Shown here piece after piece: positions 25,895 to 39,100 of a stretch of DNA of 64,000 nt. Position 1 is the first letter of the stretch. Each line of letters opens with the position of its first letter. Position numbers and translations under genes: made by a program. The notes below the pieces were generated by a model, which saw only the letters and a program-made list of their open reading frames with translations, was not told the DNA's origin and did not search any database. This DNA comes from Taeniopygia guttata (taxonomy: Eukaryota; Chordata; Aves; Passeriformes; Estrildidae): NCBI RefSeq assembly GCF_048771995.1, contig NC_133032.1, positions 22,979,501 to 23,043,500 of the forward strand, read 5' to 3'.

Positions 25895-26215
25895 AAATGT
25901 ACCATCATTATTTGTATCACCATAGTACTTTGATGTCCCAAATGATGCTCTGCTTTTCATCTGCTAGGTGCTGTACAAACACAGAATTAATCTAGCCCTT
26001 CAGTATCAATAATTTGAGTGCCCTAGTGCTTGGGTCTGAGCACACGTGTGCAGAAAGCACTGGATGAAAAGCAGACCAGTCAGTCCTTACTGTCTGGAGG
26101 CAGGAGAGCCATACAAATGAAACCATTTCATCCAAGATCATGAAAAACTTCAGAAGGGGCAGAATCCAAACTTTGAATCTTCTGATCCAGGTTTACAGCT
26201 TCACAAATAGCTCAC
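25895..26215 (+). mobile_element. relic of an ancient amniote SINE/MIR-like element
   Basis: ATTATTTGTATCACCATAG (about 25908-25926) followed by CTAGGTGCTGTACAAACACA (25964-25983), and later GGCAGAATCCAAACTTTG (about 26158-26175) with GATCCAGGTTT, follow in order the landmarks I recall from old amniote elements ('attatttgtattaccatagcacct ... gtgctaggcgctgtacaaacacag ... gcagaaccaggaatagaacccagg'). The middle is highly diverged. Assignment to a named family would need RepeatMasker. Confidence 0.5.
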
Positions 26216-27846
26216 TTTCAAGCATTTATAGTTCATATATGCTACAATCCAGATTAGGAAAACCTTAAACTGAGTTGTGATAACACAGCTGGCATTTCTT
26301 AATTACGCAGTCAAAATGCAGTCCTGGTCTCCAGAATATACTTGGGAGTACTTTCTCTCTAAAGAGAGAGGAAAAGACAGGAAAGACAGACAACCTGCTA
26401 GCAGCAACATGGAAAGAACCTGCTGGATTTATACATATATTTTTCATGTACATGATTATAGCCAAGAGAAGGGCAGTGAACTGACAGCATTATCCCCTTC
26501 ATATCAGTGGCGGGCAGAGTGCAGTAAGCCAAGATTCTGAAAGGAGCTCCCAAGTAACTACCTGAAACAGCCATTTTAACATCTTCCTGAAGAGGCAGAG
26601 AGGTGAATTACACAATACAACATTCAGGAATTATATTCCCAAAAAACAGAATAGGTTGAATTTTAAAGACTTTGAGAAAACTCACACAATCCTTTCAAGG
26701 CAAAAGTAATTTTTAAAAATTAAATGGAAAAGTTCACTTGAGATAAATGTCACTGCCCTTTTCACACAAAGCAGGACAAAAGCAGCAAGACTTGTAGGAT
26801 TCTGATGGGAAGGGAAATTTAAACAAGAAAATATTAAACTATTCTTCTTGGGGAGCTTAAATTGGCGTAAGTTGGAGATGGAAAGTGATTGGGAGTGCAA
26901 TAGATGCTGACAAGATTTTGAAGGGAAGCAGATTTGATGATACGTGCTAAGCCAGGCCATGTCTTTATGAAGCAGTCAGCATCAACTAGTGTGTAATTCA
27001 TCAGCATTTCTGCTTCTTCAGTAAGCTTAGGGAATTTTTGTCAACAATTATCTGAATTTCCCACTATTCTCCAATAATATTAAAGGCTCAAGAGATGGGC
27101 GTACTGAGGGCCCCAAATCTCTGCTTGTTCATTACCTCCATCATCACAGCAACTAGCAAACACACCCTTTTGTGCCAGAGGGGCTTTCTTCATTACCATC
27201 TGCCTTCTCGCCATCCTCTTTCCAGGCTTCTGTATCACCACCAGTCTGCAACTTACATGACACCAGTGCACAGAAAGTTACAGTTTATGGTGATTTATAA
27301 CCATATATCTGAAATTCTGAAAAATATTTGTTGATTGGTACAGCAGGTAAGAACTTCTAGACGAAATTTACTCAGGTAATTGGACTATTGTAATCAAACC
27401 ATGTCCTCACTTACTTGTGCAAGTTTATCTGTCAATAAATGATCAATAACAATGTTATTCCCCATTTGCCCAAAGTGAAAATGGCCACAGCTATTACAAT
27501 ATTTCACGTTCAAATATTGCTGTCAGTGCTATAAAACAGAAGTTACAGATACATGCTCCTAATTAAAGCCAACCTAAAGACCTTTCTGAGTGGAGATTTA
27601 TATAATTATTACCAGATTGCTCTTATATTTTTATTTTACTAAGTCATGGTGCTGTTGCCAATTCATAAAGCAGCTTCAAGATCTGTTTGTACTGAAAGAT
27701 ATTAAGATAGAAGGGCAAGAAAATATTCACTAAAGTTTAAGGTCAACAATATGTCATGTGAAATAAACACTGAAATAAATTAACTGCAAATATACCACAT
27801 CAAATATTCCAGGAGCTTTACTGTTTATGCCTGTTTAACTTTTATA

Positions 27847-27893
27847 GATATATATATATACACACATATATATACAAACACACTCATAAACAT
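27847..27893. repeat. mixed (TA)n/(CA)n simple repeat
   Basis: Alternating TATATA and CACACA tracts with small interruptions. Confidence 0.85.
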
Positions 27894-30368
27894 ATATTTC
27901 CCAAAAAATAAACTTCAGATCCCTGGCAGTATTATCAACATATTACCATTCAGATATTGCATGTACCTCATTCTTTGGCCTGATAGCTATCACATGAACT
28001 TTGAAAGAAACAGACTCCTGTTTCTAATTAATAAGAACATAAAAGTGCTTATGGAGGAGGAGAACCTAGAGAGTTTATTACACTGAGGCCAGTCCAGCCA
28101 GTGTGGTTTTGTCATGTGGATGTTAAAGCTGACACAGCCAAATTTGGTTACAGCCCATAGGGCATCTGCAAGTCATTTGCATACTTTCAAATGCAATGAT
28201 AAACACACACAGCTCTGTGACCATCTGATGGTTACGTCTCAAAGTGAATGAAGATAAAGCATTCAGAATATGAGAGGATAAATTGCTTAGAGTGAATTTG
28301 CAGAAGAGTGGAAATGAAGAGGAAGAAGCCCAAAAGATATTTCTAAGGACCTGAGCAGAATTTATTTTCCACTCCTAATTCTACAGAAAGTTACTCCTGT
28401 CACATTTATATTGTGGAGGCATAGCCCAGGGAAATATGGCTATTCAGACAGATAGGAAGCGAGTTTGCTTATCACCCAGCTGCCTGACTGACCTCATCAT
28501 AACTCCCCAAGGGAAAGCTCATTTTGGGCAGAAACTGATACCAGAACAGATCTTGTCTACTCAAGACCAAACTTCTGACTCCAGCCTGAGCTAAGAGTTT
28601 ATTTCCTCTCATACACTGGACTCCTTCTCAGATGTTGATTTAATCACAAGAATTAGCCTTACTAGCAGTCCCAAATCAATCATTTCAATGTAAGTATTAT
28701 TTAGACGTACCCAAAGAAGTCCTTTTTGTCTGTTTTGCTTTGAAGTTAAGAATCTTTCGCTCTTATTTCAGATCTCTAAGGAATGAGAAAAATGTTCAAA
28801 GTTGGATCTGCATTCACACTCTCACTATAGCCAACTCCAATGAATAATCCTGGTAGAATTCTAGTTTAAAGTCTTTTAGAAATAGCTTGGGGTGTTGGTG
28901 ACTCTCTAATCTGCTTTATCCATTCATACAAGATCTATTAAAGGACTAACAGGATGTGGTGTAAGTTAGAAGGAATGTGTTTGGACAAGCACTTTGCATT
29001 ATGTACTTCTTGGCTATGGCTGTCAGTTTCTTTATAATTTTTTTTCTTTTACAAGCAGAAAAATTACTCTAAATTTTCAGCGCATATAAAAATCCAGTAA
29101 CAGCCACCTTTGAAACACAGAAAAATGTATATACTTGAAATAAAAGTTTAAATTTGAATGTTCTACAAGTTTTATTGGTATTTCTGACATTTACATCAAC
29201 AGAGACCATCAGCTGACTCTTCACTGGTGACACCTCTTCAGAAAAGTCAGGTGATCTCTGTAGAGTTTCTACTTAGTCAAAAGTTATCAATATATTTTTA
29301 GATCTGGATTTACACAGTCTACTCTCTTCAGCTCAAAACATTTCCCATTAAATCCAGAGGACAAGTGTTCCAATCAACCATAGCCATACATGTAGTGAAT
29401 GTACCTCCAAACCAGCTTCAAGACTGCTCTAATTTACAGCTGGAGAAGTAGGGATGAGGAAAAGTCAGTTAAAAAACCTGACTGCCTTGAGGATTATGTG
29501 AGCAAAAATAGCTGTGATTTCTTGCCACAAAATTAGCAATTGCAGCCTGGAGGCCTTGCTATAAAGTCCCAGGACAATGATGATAGATGGATGAATTGTA
29601 CTGCCTTCATGCTTTTATCAAGGGACTGAAAAAGAGAAGATATCATTTCTGTTGTGTCTGCTCACTCATATGTCATAATGGCCATACTTTCCTATAATTT
29701 GATAAGTGAGTGTGAAATGTATGTCCAGTTATGGATATTTTTCTCACTCCTTAGACAAGATCGAAATCTTATGGCTGAAAGACAAAGAACTAAATTAATT
29801 GTGATCATGAAGGTTGAATCGGCACAGATGAGCAAGAATACATGACTCGAGTTAATGTCTTCCTAATTGTGCAGCAAATTAAAAAACTAATCAACAATAA
29901 ACAGCAAACAGCTACGGAAACCATAAAAGTATGATTCCATAATGGTAAAAGAATGACAGCCCATATATTGGGTATTACTACTGTCTGTTCAAGTGCCTCA
30001 TGGTGGTGGATTAACCTGAGCCATTTGACTTTGCGTTGGTGATGGACTAAGCACACAGGAGTTTAGTTCACATTTCTGATATGCAGGGGACTTGCACAAC
30101 CTAAATTCACATTGACAGAATCTCACTTGCAACCAGCGCAGCAAAAGCACTCCACAGGATCACAGTGAAAGAAACAAAGACATATCAGTGCCCATACAGT
30201 TTGCTTTAGCAAGACAATAACACATTGCAGTGCACACCTTACTACCATTCTTCCTAATATTCTCAAATGTCATCATTGCTTCCTATGGTGCTACTTGTGA
30301 TTCTGCAGGTATAAGCAGGAGTAGATAAAGGTGCAAATTGTCTGGAAACAGTCTTGAGAGAAGCAGTT

Positions 30369-30388
30369 AAAAAAAAAAAAAAAAAAAA
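30369..30388 (+). repeat. A20 tract
   Basis: Twenty consecutive A residues with no recognisable retroposed body upstream. Confidence 0.85.
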
Positions 30389-31156
30389 GGCAAACATGAA
30401 TTTTTTTCAAGTAGTACAGCAAGCAATTTGTCCTAAAGACAGCAAAAGTCAGATCAAACAATTATTCTTCTAACTAAAAACCAGCTGAGATCACTACTGG
30501 GAGGAGCCACCATCCACACAGACAAACAGGTATCCTTGAGTGGAAGTGGCGTGTAAATGGGACGCTGTCCTTAACACAGGACACATGACACAAAGAAGTT
30601 TGCAAACAGCTAGCTTTTTACAAACTTGTAGGCACATGTGGGCAGAACAAACCCACACAGTGTTGGAGCAGTACTGTAAACCACTTCTGCAAAACAACAG
30701 TTCTGGGCATCTGGCCATGTGACTGAATACAGGGATGAGGCAATCCTAAACCTAGAGATACTCAATAACCTAAACAACCAAAGGATTTACATGGTAGTGA
30801 ACTTGGATAAGCACATCTATAACAATTTTAACTTTGTTAAAGATCCAACACCTCTATAAAAATACTTCTTATTCTGTTTACTCCTGTGTAATTGCACGCT
30901 TGATAGGAATCCTAAACACCTTGGTTGGGAAAGGGGAAAAGGTACAGTGACTTAAATGGCAAAAACTGACCACCACTATCAGCTATACCTGGTACAGAGA
31001 GCATCGCAACAAAACACAGACTTCAGTTGCTCAACAAGTAAATTACTTCCTGCTTTAGAAGTGTATTTCTGGGCTCAAAAATATATAGACTAATTATAAG
31101 AATTCAAAAATCTTAGAAAGATACATAAAAGCTTAAAGAAAAGTATATAATCCATT

Positions 31157-31176
31157 GACAAAATGATCATTTTGTC
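31157..31176. repeat. perfect 20-bp palindrome
   Basis: GACAAAATGATCATTTTGTC reads identically on both strands with no spacer. The outer bases do not extend the symmetry. It could be a dimeric-protein site or chance. Confidence 0.9.
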
Positions 31177-33081
31177 CAGTGTAAAAAACTATGCCCAAGG
31201 CAGGGTGGGAAGTCACCCATGTTTGACCACTTGAAAGTCAGGATATTGGCTTTGTCCAAAATGGGCTGGTTAGTGTGAATCTGATTTTCACTAGTATAGC
31301 TACCCATCTTGTCTATTTTTATGTGCTGTGCAGCCTATCTAGATTCAGCTAAGTACCTTACTTTGTCTGGCAACTCCAATGAGGAGAGGACTGGAAGACA
31401 AAGACAGGAGCTTGATTTTTTAAATTACTCTCTGGTGCACATCAAACAAGTGTCCCAATTATTCTAAACCTATTCATACCATCTGTGACCCACAAACATC
31501 TGTGTTTCCACAAAGGTGCACAAGCGTATCTCAAGCAGACAGACTCATTCTTGTACTGCAAGGTCCAAGGTGAAGTAGGCAGTGAAAAAAGGTGATGTGA
31601 CAGAAGTATCAGCAAAGCAATATTTATGCTTGAGATAGGCAACTGCTAAAGACTGGGAACAACCTCCTGTTAGTATTTTTGGGGGAAAAAAAAGGCCAAA
31701 ACCCGCATCCCCCTCTCAACTAGTTTAATAAGAGAGTCTCATAAGGTTACAACACATACCCTTAGCTGGTGCCAGAGATGAAGTGGTTATTCAGGGGACA
31801 ACTTTCAGCTCCAGGTCAACAGTATAAGCCATCCCCTCAGTGTCCTAAATGTCTCTGGGATGAAGCAGATTAATTCTGGGAGCACATTTGGTAACTCAGC
31901 ACAGGTTTGTGCCACAGCTGCTGTGTGCACTGGAACTGGGAGATGTCCCCACAGCTCTCTCCAGGGCTCTCCTGCACGAGGAGCCAGCCATGCCTCACAG
32001 CTGCCACAACCACAGCAGCCAGCCAGGCTAACCTGCACCACTGTTTAGAACACAGGCACTACAAACAGCATGGCCAGAACTACATCCTGGACATCAGTAC
32101 TTTCCCCTTGCTAGCCCACCTCCATAATGTGCTTGAGTGGGAGTCTTGAGCTCCCATTACTAACCCCTGTTTTATTTAACTGCTTAGAGCAGAGATCAGA
32201 AAGGAAAAACTCCCTGTAGGGAGTATTACTAATTTAGTGAAATCCTGCAGGGACTCAAAAAATCTGCACTAAAATGAAGCATGCCCTGGAGTTTTCAAAA
32301 GACTAGCAGAGTTTGAGAGAAAACAGGTACTCTCAAGCTGTCACTGCTTTTCTTTGCAGAGATCCAGCTTTGTGGAAAAATGCAACATTTTGATTTGTGA
32401 ATCTGATCCAATTTTTTAAACTGGGCTGCTGTTCAAAATAATGTATTAAAGAACTTCCTCACTTCAAATTATTTTCCCATTTTAGCTTTCTGGATTTAGA
32501 GGCTCTCCACTGACCAGATTTGTTATTTCAGTTATTCACTATTTCCAAAAGCAGTGACATGTTATTCATTTAAGGGGTTCAGTTCTCAACTCACTATTAT
32601 GCAGTCATGATTAAATCAGTCAATCATTGGTGTGAACTTGAAAACCTCAATTTTATTTTTAAAATGCTGTTCCCAACTGCAGTATAGGCAGTTTTTGGTG
32701 TGTAACAAGACATTGCATTGGAAGTATGGCAGAATTTAGCCAGAAGCTTTTTGGCACAGAGCCTCTCACACCTTTTGCCCTTTTCCTGGATTAGGCATAT
32801 TTCCTGGATGATCATTAGGCACATATAACTAATCTCTGTAACCATCTATCAAGAACTGAAAGAACTGAGCTGGCTGATACACAGAGATTACTTCATAAAT
32901 TACACTGTTCTCAAAGGCATTGCTTGCTGAGCAGTTTTAGAAAATACATCCTGAGTAGTTACATGTGGCTTTTGGAAGCTAATGCAATATTTACAAAACT
33001 GAACTAGTAAGACTAACAGCTTCGCTTTGTGCATCAAAACGCTGAAAACTGGCACATCAATTCTCAATATAACAGTTAAGG

Positions 33082-33101
33082 AAAAAAAAAAAAAAAAAAA
33101 A
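33082..33101 (+). repeat. A20 tract
   Basis: Twenty consecutive A residues; no flanking duplication or gene body seen. Confidence 0.85.
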
Positions 33102-36100
33102 GGGCTACTTGACAGAAGCTAAACTCTGAAGTCCCAGATGACATCATGACATCTCTCAAAGGCCAAGCCCAGGACCACAGAATACAGAAGCACAAGTCCC
33201 TTCAGCCCTATGCAGAGATCAGGGGCCTGGACATACAAAGTTGTTCAGGTATCTTCTGAAACTTCTAAGAGTACCTAGCCCACTTTTGTACTTAACTGAA
33301 GGAAAAAAAGGATTTTAAGATCCCACCTGCTTTGAGCACACCTGAAATATCTGCTACCTGTACCATGTAAGACCAATTTCTGGCCTCACAGATAAAAGAT
33401 GATCTGAGTATTGATACAGGTTTCTCTCCAAAACAGGTGGCAGACAACCACACTCTATTTTCCAGCATGAGCCAGCCATGTAGAGTTTGAGGGTCTGAGC
33501 ACCTATTTGGTGCAGAGAAAGCCTATTATTTTTTATTGATCTTCACTGTATGTAACATGGACCGAGATCATATTGAAGAACAATTGCATGTCAGAAGCAA
33601 TATAAACTCAAATCCTAGCACTTACCCTAGAAATCTCACAGATGTGATCAGAACACCCTTTCAGGAAATGGCCTCACCAGACTGCCCCAGATAACTTCAG
33701 AAGACAGCTCATGGGAGCTCTGCCATGTTCTGGCACAGCAGATCACGTAAGGACATGCTTTGTGTTTGTAGCAGCACAGCTTTAAAAGACACTAAGTTAA
33801 TGTACTGGGGATTTATGTACCTCCAAAAAAGCCAGGACTAAAAGCAAAAAGAAGAAATGATTGTCCAAAACACTTGTGTTTTCTTTCCAAAGCCTAAACT
33901 TGCAACTCAGCTACAGTTTCCCTGAAGAGGTAATATCACATTTGCACTGCAAGTTTTGTCTAGAAGAGATAAGTGATTGTTACGCAACAGTGCAAGAAAT
34001 CGCTCTAATCTACCTGATGCCTCTAAAATTGCTTCCCCTGCAGGGAGCCTCCAAGACAGAAATAAACACTGTTGCCACAACCATGAAGAAATAAAAACCT
34101 GCAGCAGCAATAGTTATAGAGGGTTGAAAATCCCTTTGAATGTACCAAAGCTCTGTCGCATGTCCAGAACTGCTCATCAGGCTTGTGTGGGGGCCATGGA
34201 CTGCTGCCCAGAGCCCAGCACAGTCCACTTGCTCTGTGCTGCACACACTACACAAAGAGTGTGAGAGGGCTGGTGCTTCATAAACTATCTGCTTTCATGC
34301 TGAGCAGGCAAAGGAACAGCTTGCTTTGTGCTTAAAGAAACAACAAAATTTGGTGTTATTAAGTTATTAGGGTTAACTATGCTTTCAGTGATACACTGTC
34401 TAGCTTCTTATAAAACACAGCAAAAAATATAACCAGAACAAGAGAACCCTCTTCTTCAGGATGGCATTGTGCAATTTTATAATTTCCGATTAAAGAGGCA
34501 CATTGCTAGAGATATAAAATACATAAACACAGCCATAAAACCATTTTTCTGCTCTAAACCTTTCTCTGGGATTTAAAATGGAGGACTCCTTCTTTGTTTT
34601 GAGCACATTTCCTCTGCATTTCATAAGGTGGGGGCTCCCTCTTGCTTGAGAAGGTTCCCTTTATAGAAAGTTAAACAATGAGTTTGGAAAGTTTTGATTG
34701 ATAATAGCTTACATATGGTGCTACAGAAAAGGAGTCTATTTTAAGGATCCTTCTTCTCCAAGAAGGGATTCTAAAGAGGCACCATGTGTTCCAAGCTTGC
34801 TGGCAACACTTGAGCCTGCTCTCAGAGCCTGCCTCTGGAACTGCTCCCTGGCTTGTGATGGAAACCATAATCCTAAGAGCAGTGGAAGAACATTTTATTT
34901 CCTATGCTTATGAGGCTCTGAGAATACAGCAGCAGTGGTGTGTTACACATGCTGTTCTGGAGGGGATTCCTAAGAACATTCTTCCACTGGTCTCAGGTAT
35001 ATGAATACAGAGCCACAGATGTATTTCCTCCACACATAAAGCCAGAGAAAAGGGAGGGACACTTGGGTGTCTACTTTCCTCCCCAGTGTTTACATTAAAA
35101 AAACTTTATTTAGAATATATTATTACAAGGAAATACATTTCAGCTAAAGAGACATTTTGCAATCTATTTGACTTGACCATCTGAGAAATGAAACTGCACG
35201 AAACCTTTTACATTAAGATGAGTCTTCAGGTCTTTCTCACTTTTCATCAAGATCTAATCCTAAAACATAATGTTAAGGGCATCAGGCACAGTGACTTTCA
35301 GATAAGAAGCTTGTATTTCTGGCCATAATCAAGAATTCCAGGAATTCTTTCAGCAAACAGGCAGGAAGGACATAGTGACCTTGCAACATTCAACCTGCAT
35401 CAAGAGCTGTCTGCCAACTTAAATCTTGCCTATGATTTCTATGATGACACAGCATTTCCTTTTCTAAACAGTTGCATTGCTTTGTGTAACCGTTTAGGAT
35501 ATTATTTACAGAAGGGTGAAATAATTCTTATCAACTTAAGTGATTACAAAACTTGCCAAGAACAAAGTAAGATTATCCTCATCAAATTTTGTAAGAAAAG
35601 AAGTACCAGCTTATAATTTAAAAACACTTTTGTAATGTCTACAGCTATGACAAGTCACTTGAAACAGAACTGAAAAACATGCAGAAGGGGGTTTTTACTT
35701 ACAAATCCTCTGAATTAAATATGCTTTCTATAAATACATTATCAGCATTGTTCATGTACAAAACCATTGGTAACAAGAGTCCTAACAATTATCTGTCATC
35801 TGTGACATGTCACTTGATAATGCAGATCATAGTGTTTCTCTTTTCTGGGTATCTGCAACTATGTATAATGGAAGCAGAAATATACATACAAAGAGTTAAA
35901 GTTTAAAATATTACCAGTTACACTTTTCCATTTTCAGTATAATCTGAGAAGTAAGAAAGCTCTAAAAAAGTTGTCTGCTTTACTTACCCCAAAAAGCTTT
36001 TGACATAATGATCATCAAATGTCAGAGGTTCATAAGATGACTTTCACTGTGATATAAAAAGATAGTGGTTATCAAAACAGCAAACCATGTTGCCTGGTTT

Positions 36101-39100
36101 TGGTTAAACTACTTCAGTGCTTGCATATTTCTTCCTGGCAGCAGCATGAATTAACTACCATGAAATTTCATAAATGTACAAGGCCAAAGTTATCTCTAAG
36201 GTGCAACAAAGATTATTTTGGTCTAAAGTAAAACCACCTGAATTTTAATGCAAAATAATGAAAGTGTCATGCGCAAATCCCCTCATCCAAAGTTCAGTAT
36301 TTTTGAAATTTCAAATCAAAGACTGTATTGGAGCCCTCTGTCTGACTCAAATAAATGTTTCACTAAGAATATTAACTTCATTGAGCTCATAATGCATGTA
36401 AGTGATTTCATGTCCCTCAGTCTTTTAAGTGATGGGTGGCTGTGCAGTATTCATAGCAATAGCTTTTACTGGGAACATCAAATGCACTAGGCACCAAGCT
36501 TGGCAGAAGGGCAACCTTCTCATCACGATCCTATGCAATTCATCCTGGCATTGTGAAGGACTGTGAGATTGATGTCTCGCTGCCAGGTCTTGTCATTTTA
36601 GAGATATTAACACTGTGATATTATTCTCACCTTTGTGAGAGCTTGTCCTGGTTAAACTCTGACAGAGCTCCTCCTTGCCCCTCAGTAAAGCTTCCCTTTT
36701 CCCTTATGGCACAAAGGTATTTTGCAGATCCAGGTGAGCTCCAAGTGCCCACCCACCCACAACTCCTTTCCCTTGATATTTCCAGCTCCAGAGCGATGCT
36801 TACTAGAAATGCAATTCATCTCCCTAGAAGAAAACAGGGAGTGGATAAATGCTACCACTAGGGAGCATTTCACACTCTTCATAAACAATTAATTCTAGTT
36901 AGTGCATGCAGACTCACAAAATGCAACTGCTAAGGAAGAACATACACTTTCCATACATAAACAATAAAAACTTTCCAAAACTGTCTTTCAAGATTGTCTT
37001 TCTTCATCAACCTGAGCCAATGCATTCTAATCCCAGGGAGCTGTCTGCCTCAAATGATGCTGCATTGTTCCTTGCAGCCTTCTGAAGCAATTTCCTTCTC
37101 TGTGAGCTATGCTTATCACATCCTGTGCTTCATTATGTTTCCAGGAAAGGTTCCCTAGCACAAGCCAGTTTCTCTGAAGCCCTTTTGCTCAATACCTTTC
37201 CTCTACTGCTTCATCACATGAAGTAAATACAATCACCTAAGGGAGGATAGATACACCATGGCTGTTCTGCCCCCCTTTATTACAACCCCAGCTGGTAGAG
37301 AGGCCAGTGAAAGGCCAATATCTGGGTCTCGCTCAGCTTGAAACTTCACATCTCAAAACCTAGGACTGCAACTGACTGACAGCTTAAAACCAACACTTCC
37401 ATCCACTGTTTCTCTGCAACATCCTTCCTAAAGCACTTCAAATGTATAATGTCCAGGTAATTAATGTACATAAAGACCCCCTATGGCTGCCTTGCAGAAA
37501 CAGGAGATTTTATTTTTTAAGGAAATAAAGACAGTAAGGTAGCTTTTGAAGAGAGGCACCAAACAGATTTGTCACCTGAGAGAGCAGCACATGGAACTCC
37601 ACACAGAGATGTTTACTTACTCAGGCAGCCAGGAGCACAGTGTTATGGTCATCAAGATAATCCCCTTCCAGATCTTCCAACAGTCATGTTAACCAACAGT
37701 AACACTCCTAACAATTTGACCCCAGTTACCTTAAGCTATTCAAAATACACAACTTTTCAGTTTGGAGCCTGGTTCTCTCAGTCAAAACTCCAGAAGTGCT
37801 AACAAGTTCCAGGTAACAGACTGGCTGAGGGTTAGGAACTTATTCTTAAAAATTCCCTAGATTACTTGTTAATTTCCCCAACCTTCCACAGATGTATGCA
37901 AGGAGGTAAAGAGGCATGAGTAGAGGTAAAGCACACAAATTTTCTTCTAGGGGAGGAACTAAGCTGGTCAAGAGGATTTCCTGTTTGTTGAAAAGAAGTG
38001 ATCCACTTTCATTGTGTAGCTACTTTTTTGTCTAATGAAAAGTAAGTTTCATAATTGTTAATAAAAGTGTAATACCCTAGACAGGGAAATACAAACTGAG
38101 TTAAGTTAAATACAAAGGCATTCTTTTTTTCTTTTTTTTTTTCATTTGGACACAGATCAAACATTCTGAGGAAAAGTCTGCAGTACAAGAAGACCCTTCT
38201 ACACTCCTTTCTTCCTGACAGAGAAAGTAATGTTTGGGTGTTGATCTTGTTTATACTCAAGAGACTGTTATGAATTTTGGCCTTGCCTTATGGAAGATGC
38301 AGTTTTAATAAATAGTGGGAAGATTTGTTAATAGTTGGGGGTTTTTTAAAAAAAATATATATATCAAATATATGTTGAAGTGGAATACTGAGAGACTGTC
38401 AGTGTTCCCAGTGCATTAAAATGCTCCTGAGTCAGATGGATTAGAAATGCTTTCCCTTCCTCAGTCTGAAAAATGCACACAGGGTAAACTACTTTCAATA
38501 CTGTAAAACAGAAAAGTGGAAAAGTTTAAGCCTCAGGAGACAGCAACCTTGACTTGAAACTTTTGACTCACAAGGTAGCGTTTGGGCAAGAATGTCACCA
38601 CCTGTTTGAAGCAATGTATGTGCCGCTCAGGAAAAGAGAATCTCAGGTGCCAAAGTTCAGCTGGAAAGATCTGAGCATGTTTTTTGGGTTTGCTCAGGCA
38701 GGGCTGGTCAGCTGGCTGATGCTTGTGTATTGCCCCCATCTGCAAACAACAAGGACACCCTGCTATCAACTCCTGGGATTCTCATCATACCTCACATGGA
38801 TCCTAAATCCTGATTTCTTACAACCACATGAACTAGGGACAATCTTGGTGGTACTGGAAGACACCGTCCTTGCCTTCAATATCACAGAGAAAAGCTTTCC
38901 AAAATGTGCCTTTAATGAACATATAAACTCAGAAAGAATAAAAAAAATCAAAAGCAGTCATATTTCAGAGTTTAATTAATTTAACAAATATTAAGCCACT
39001 GCTGTCATTTTTACTGTTTGTATTCGGGAACACTGGATCAGAACAACCACAAAAAATGAAGGGGGAAGATGAGTATGTAATTTCAGGATGCCAGCAGCGA

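Noticed and set aside
36640..36720. TGTCCTGGTTAAAC-like segment as an LTR edge
   Set aside because: Only a short resemblance to bird LTR ends, with no matching second end or internal LTR landmarks.
38554..38979. 141-codon plus-strand frame
   Set aside because: No recognisable domain, AT-rich tail, no splice or promoter context, overlapped by opposite-strand frames.
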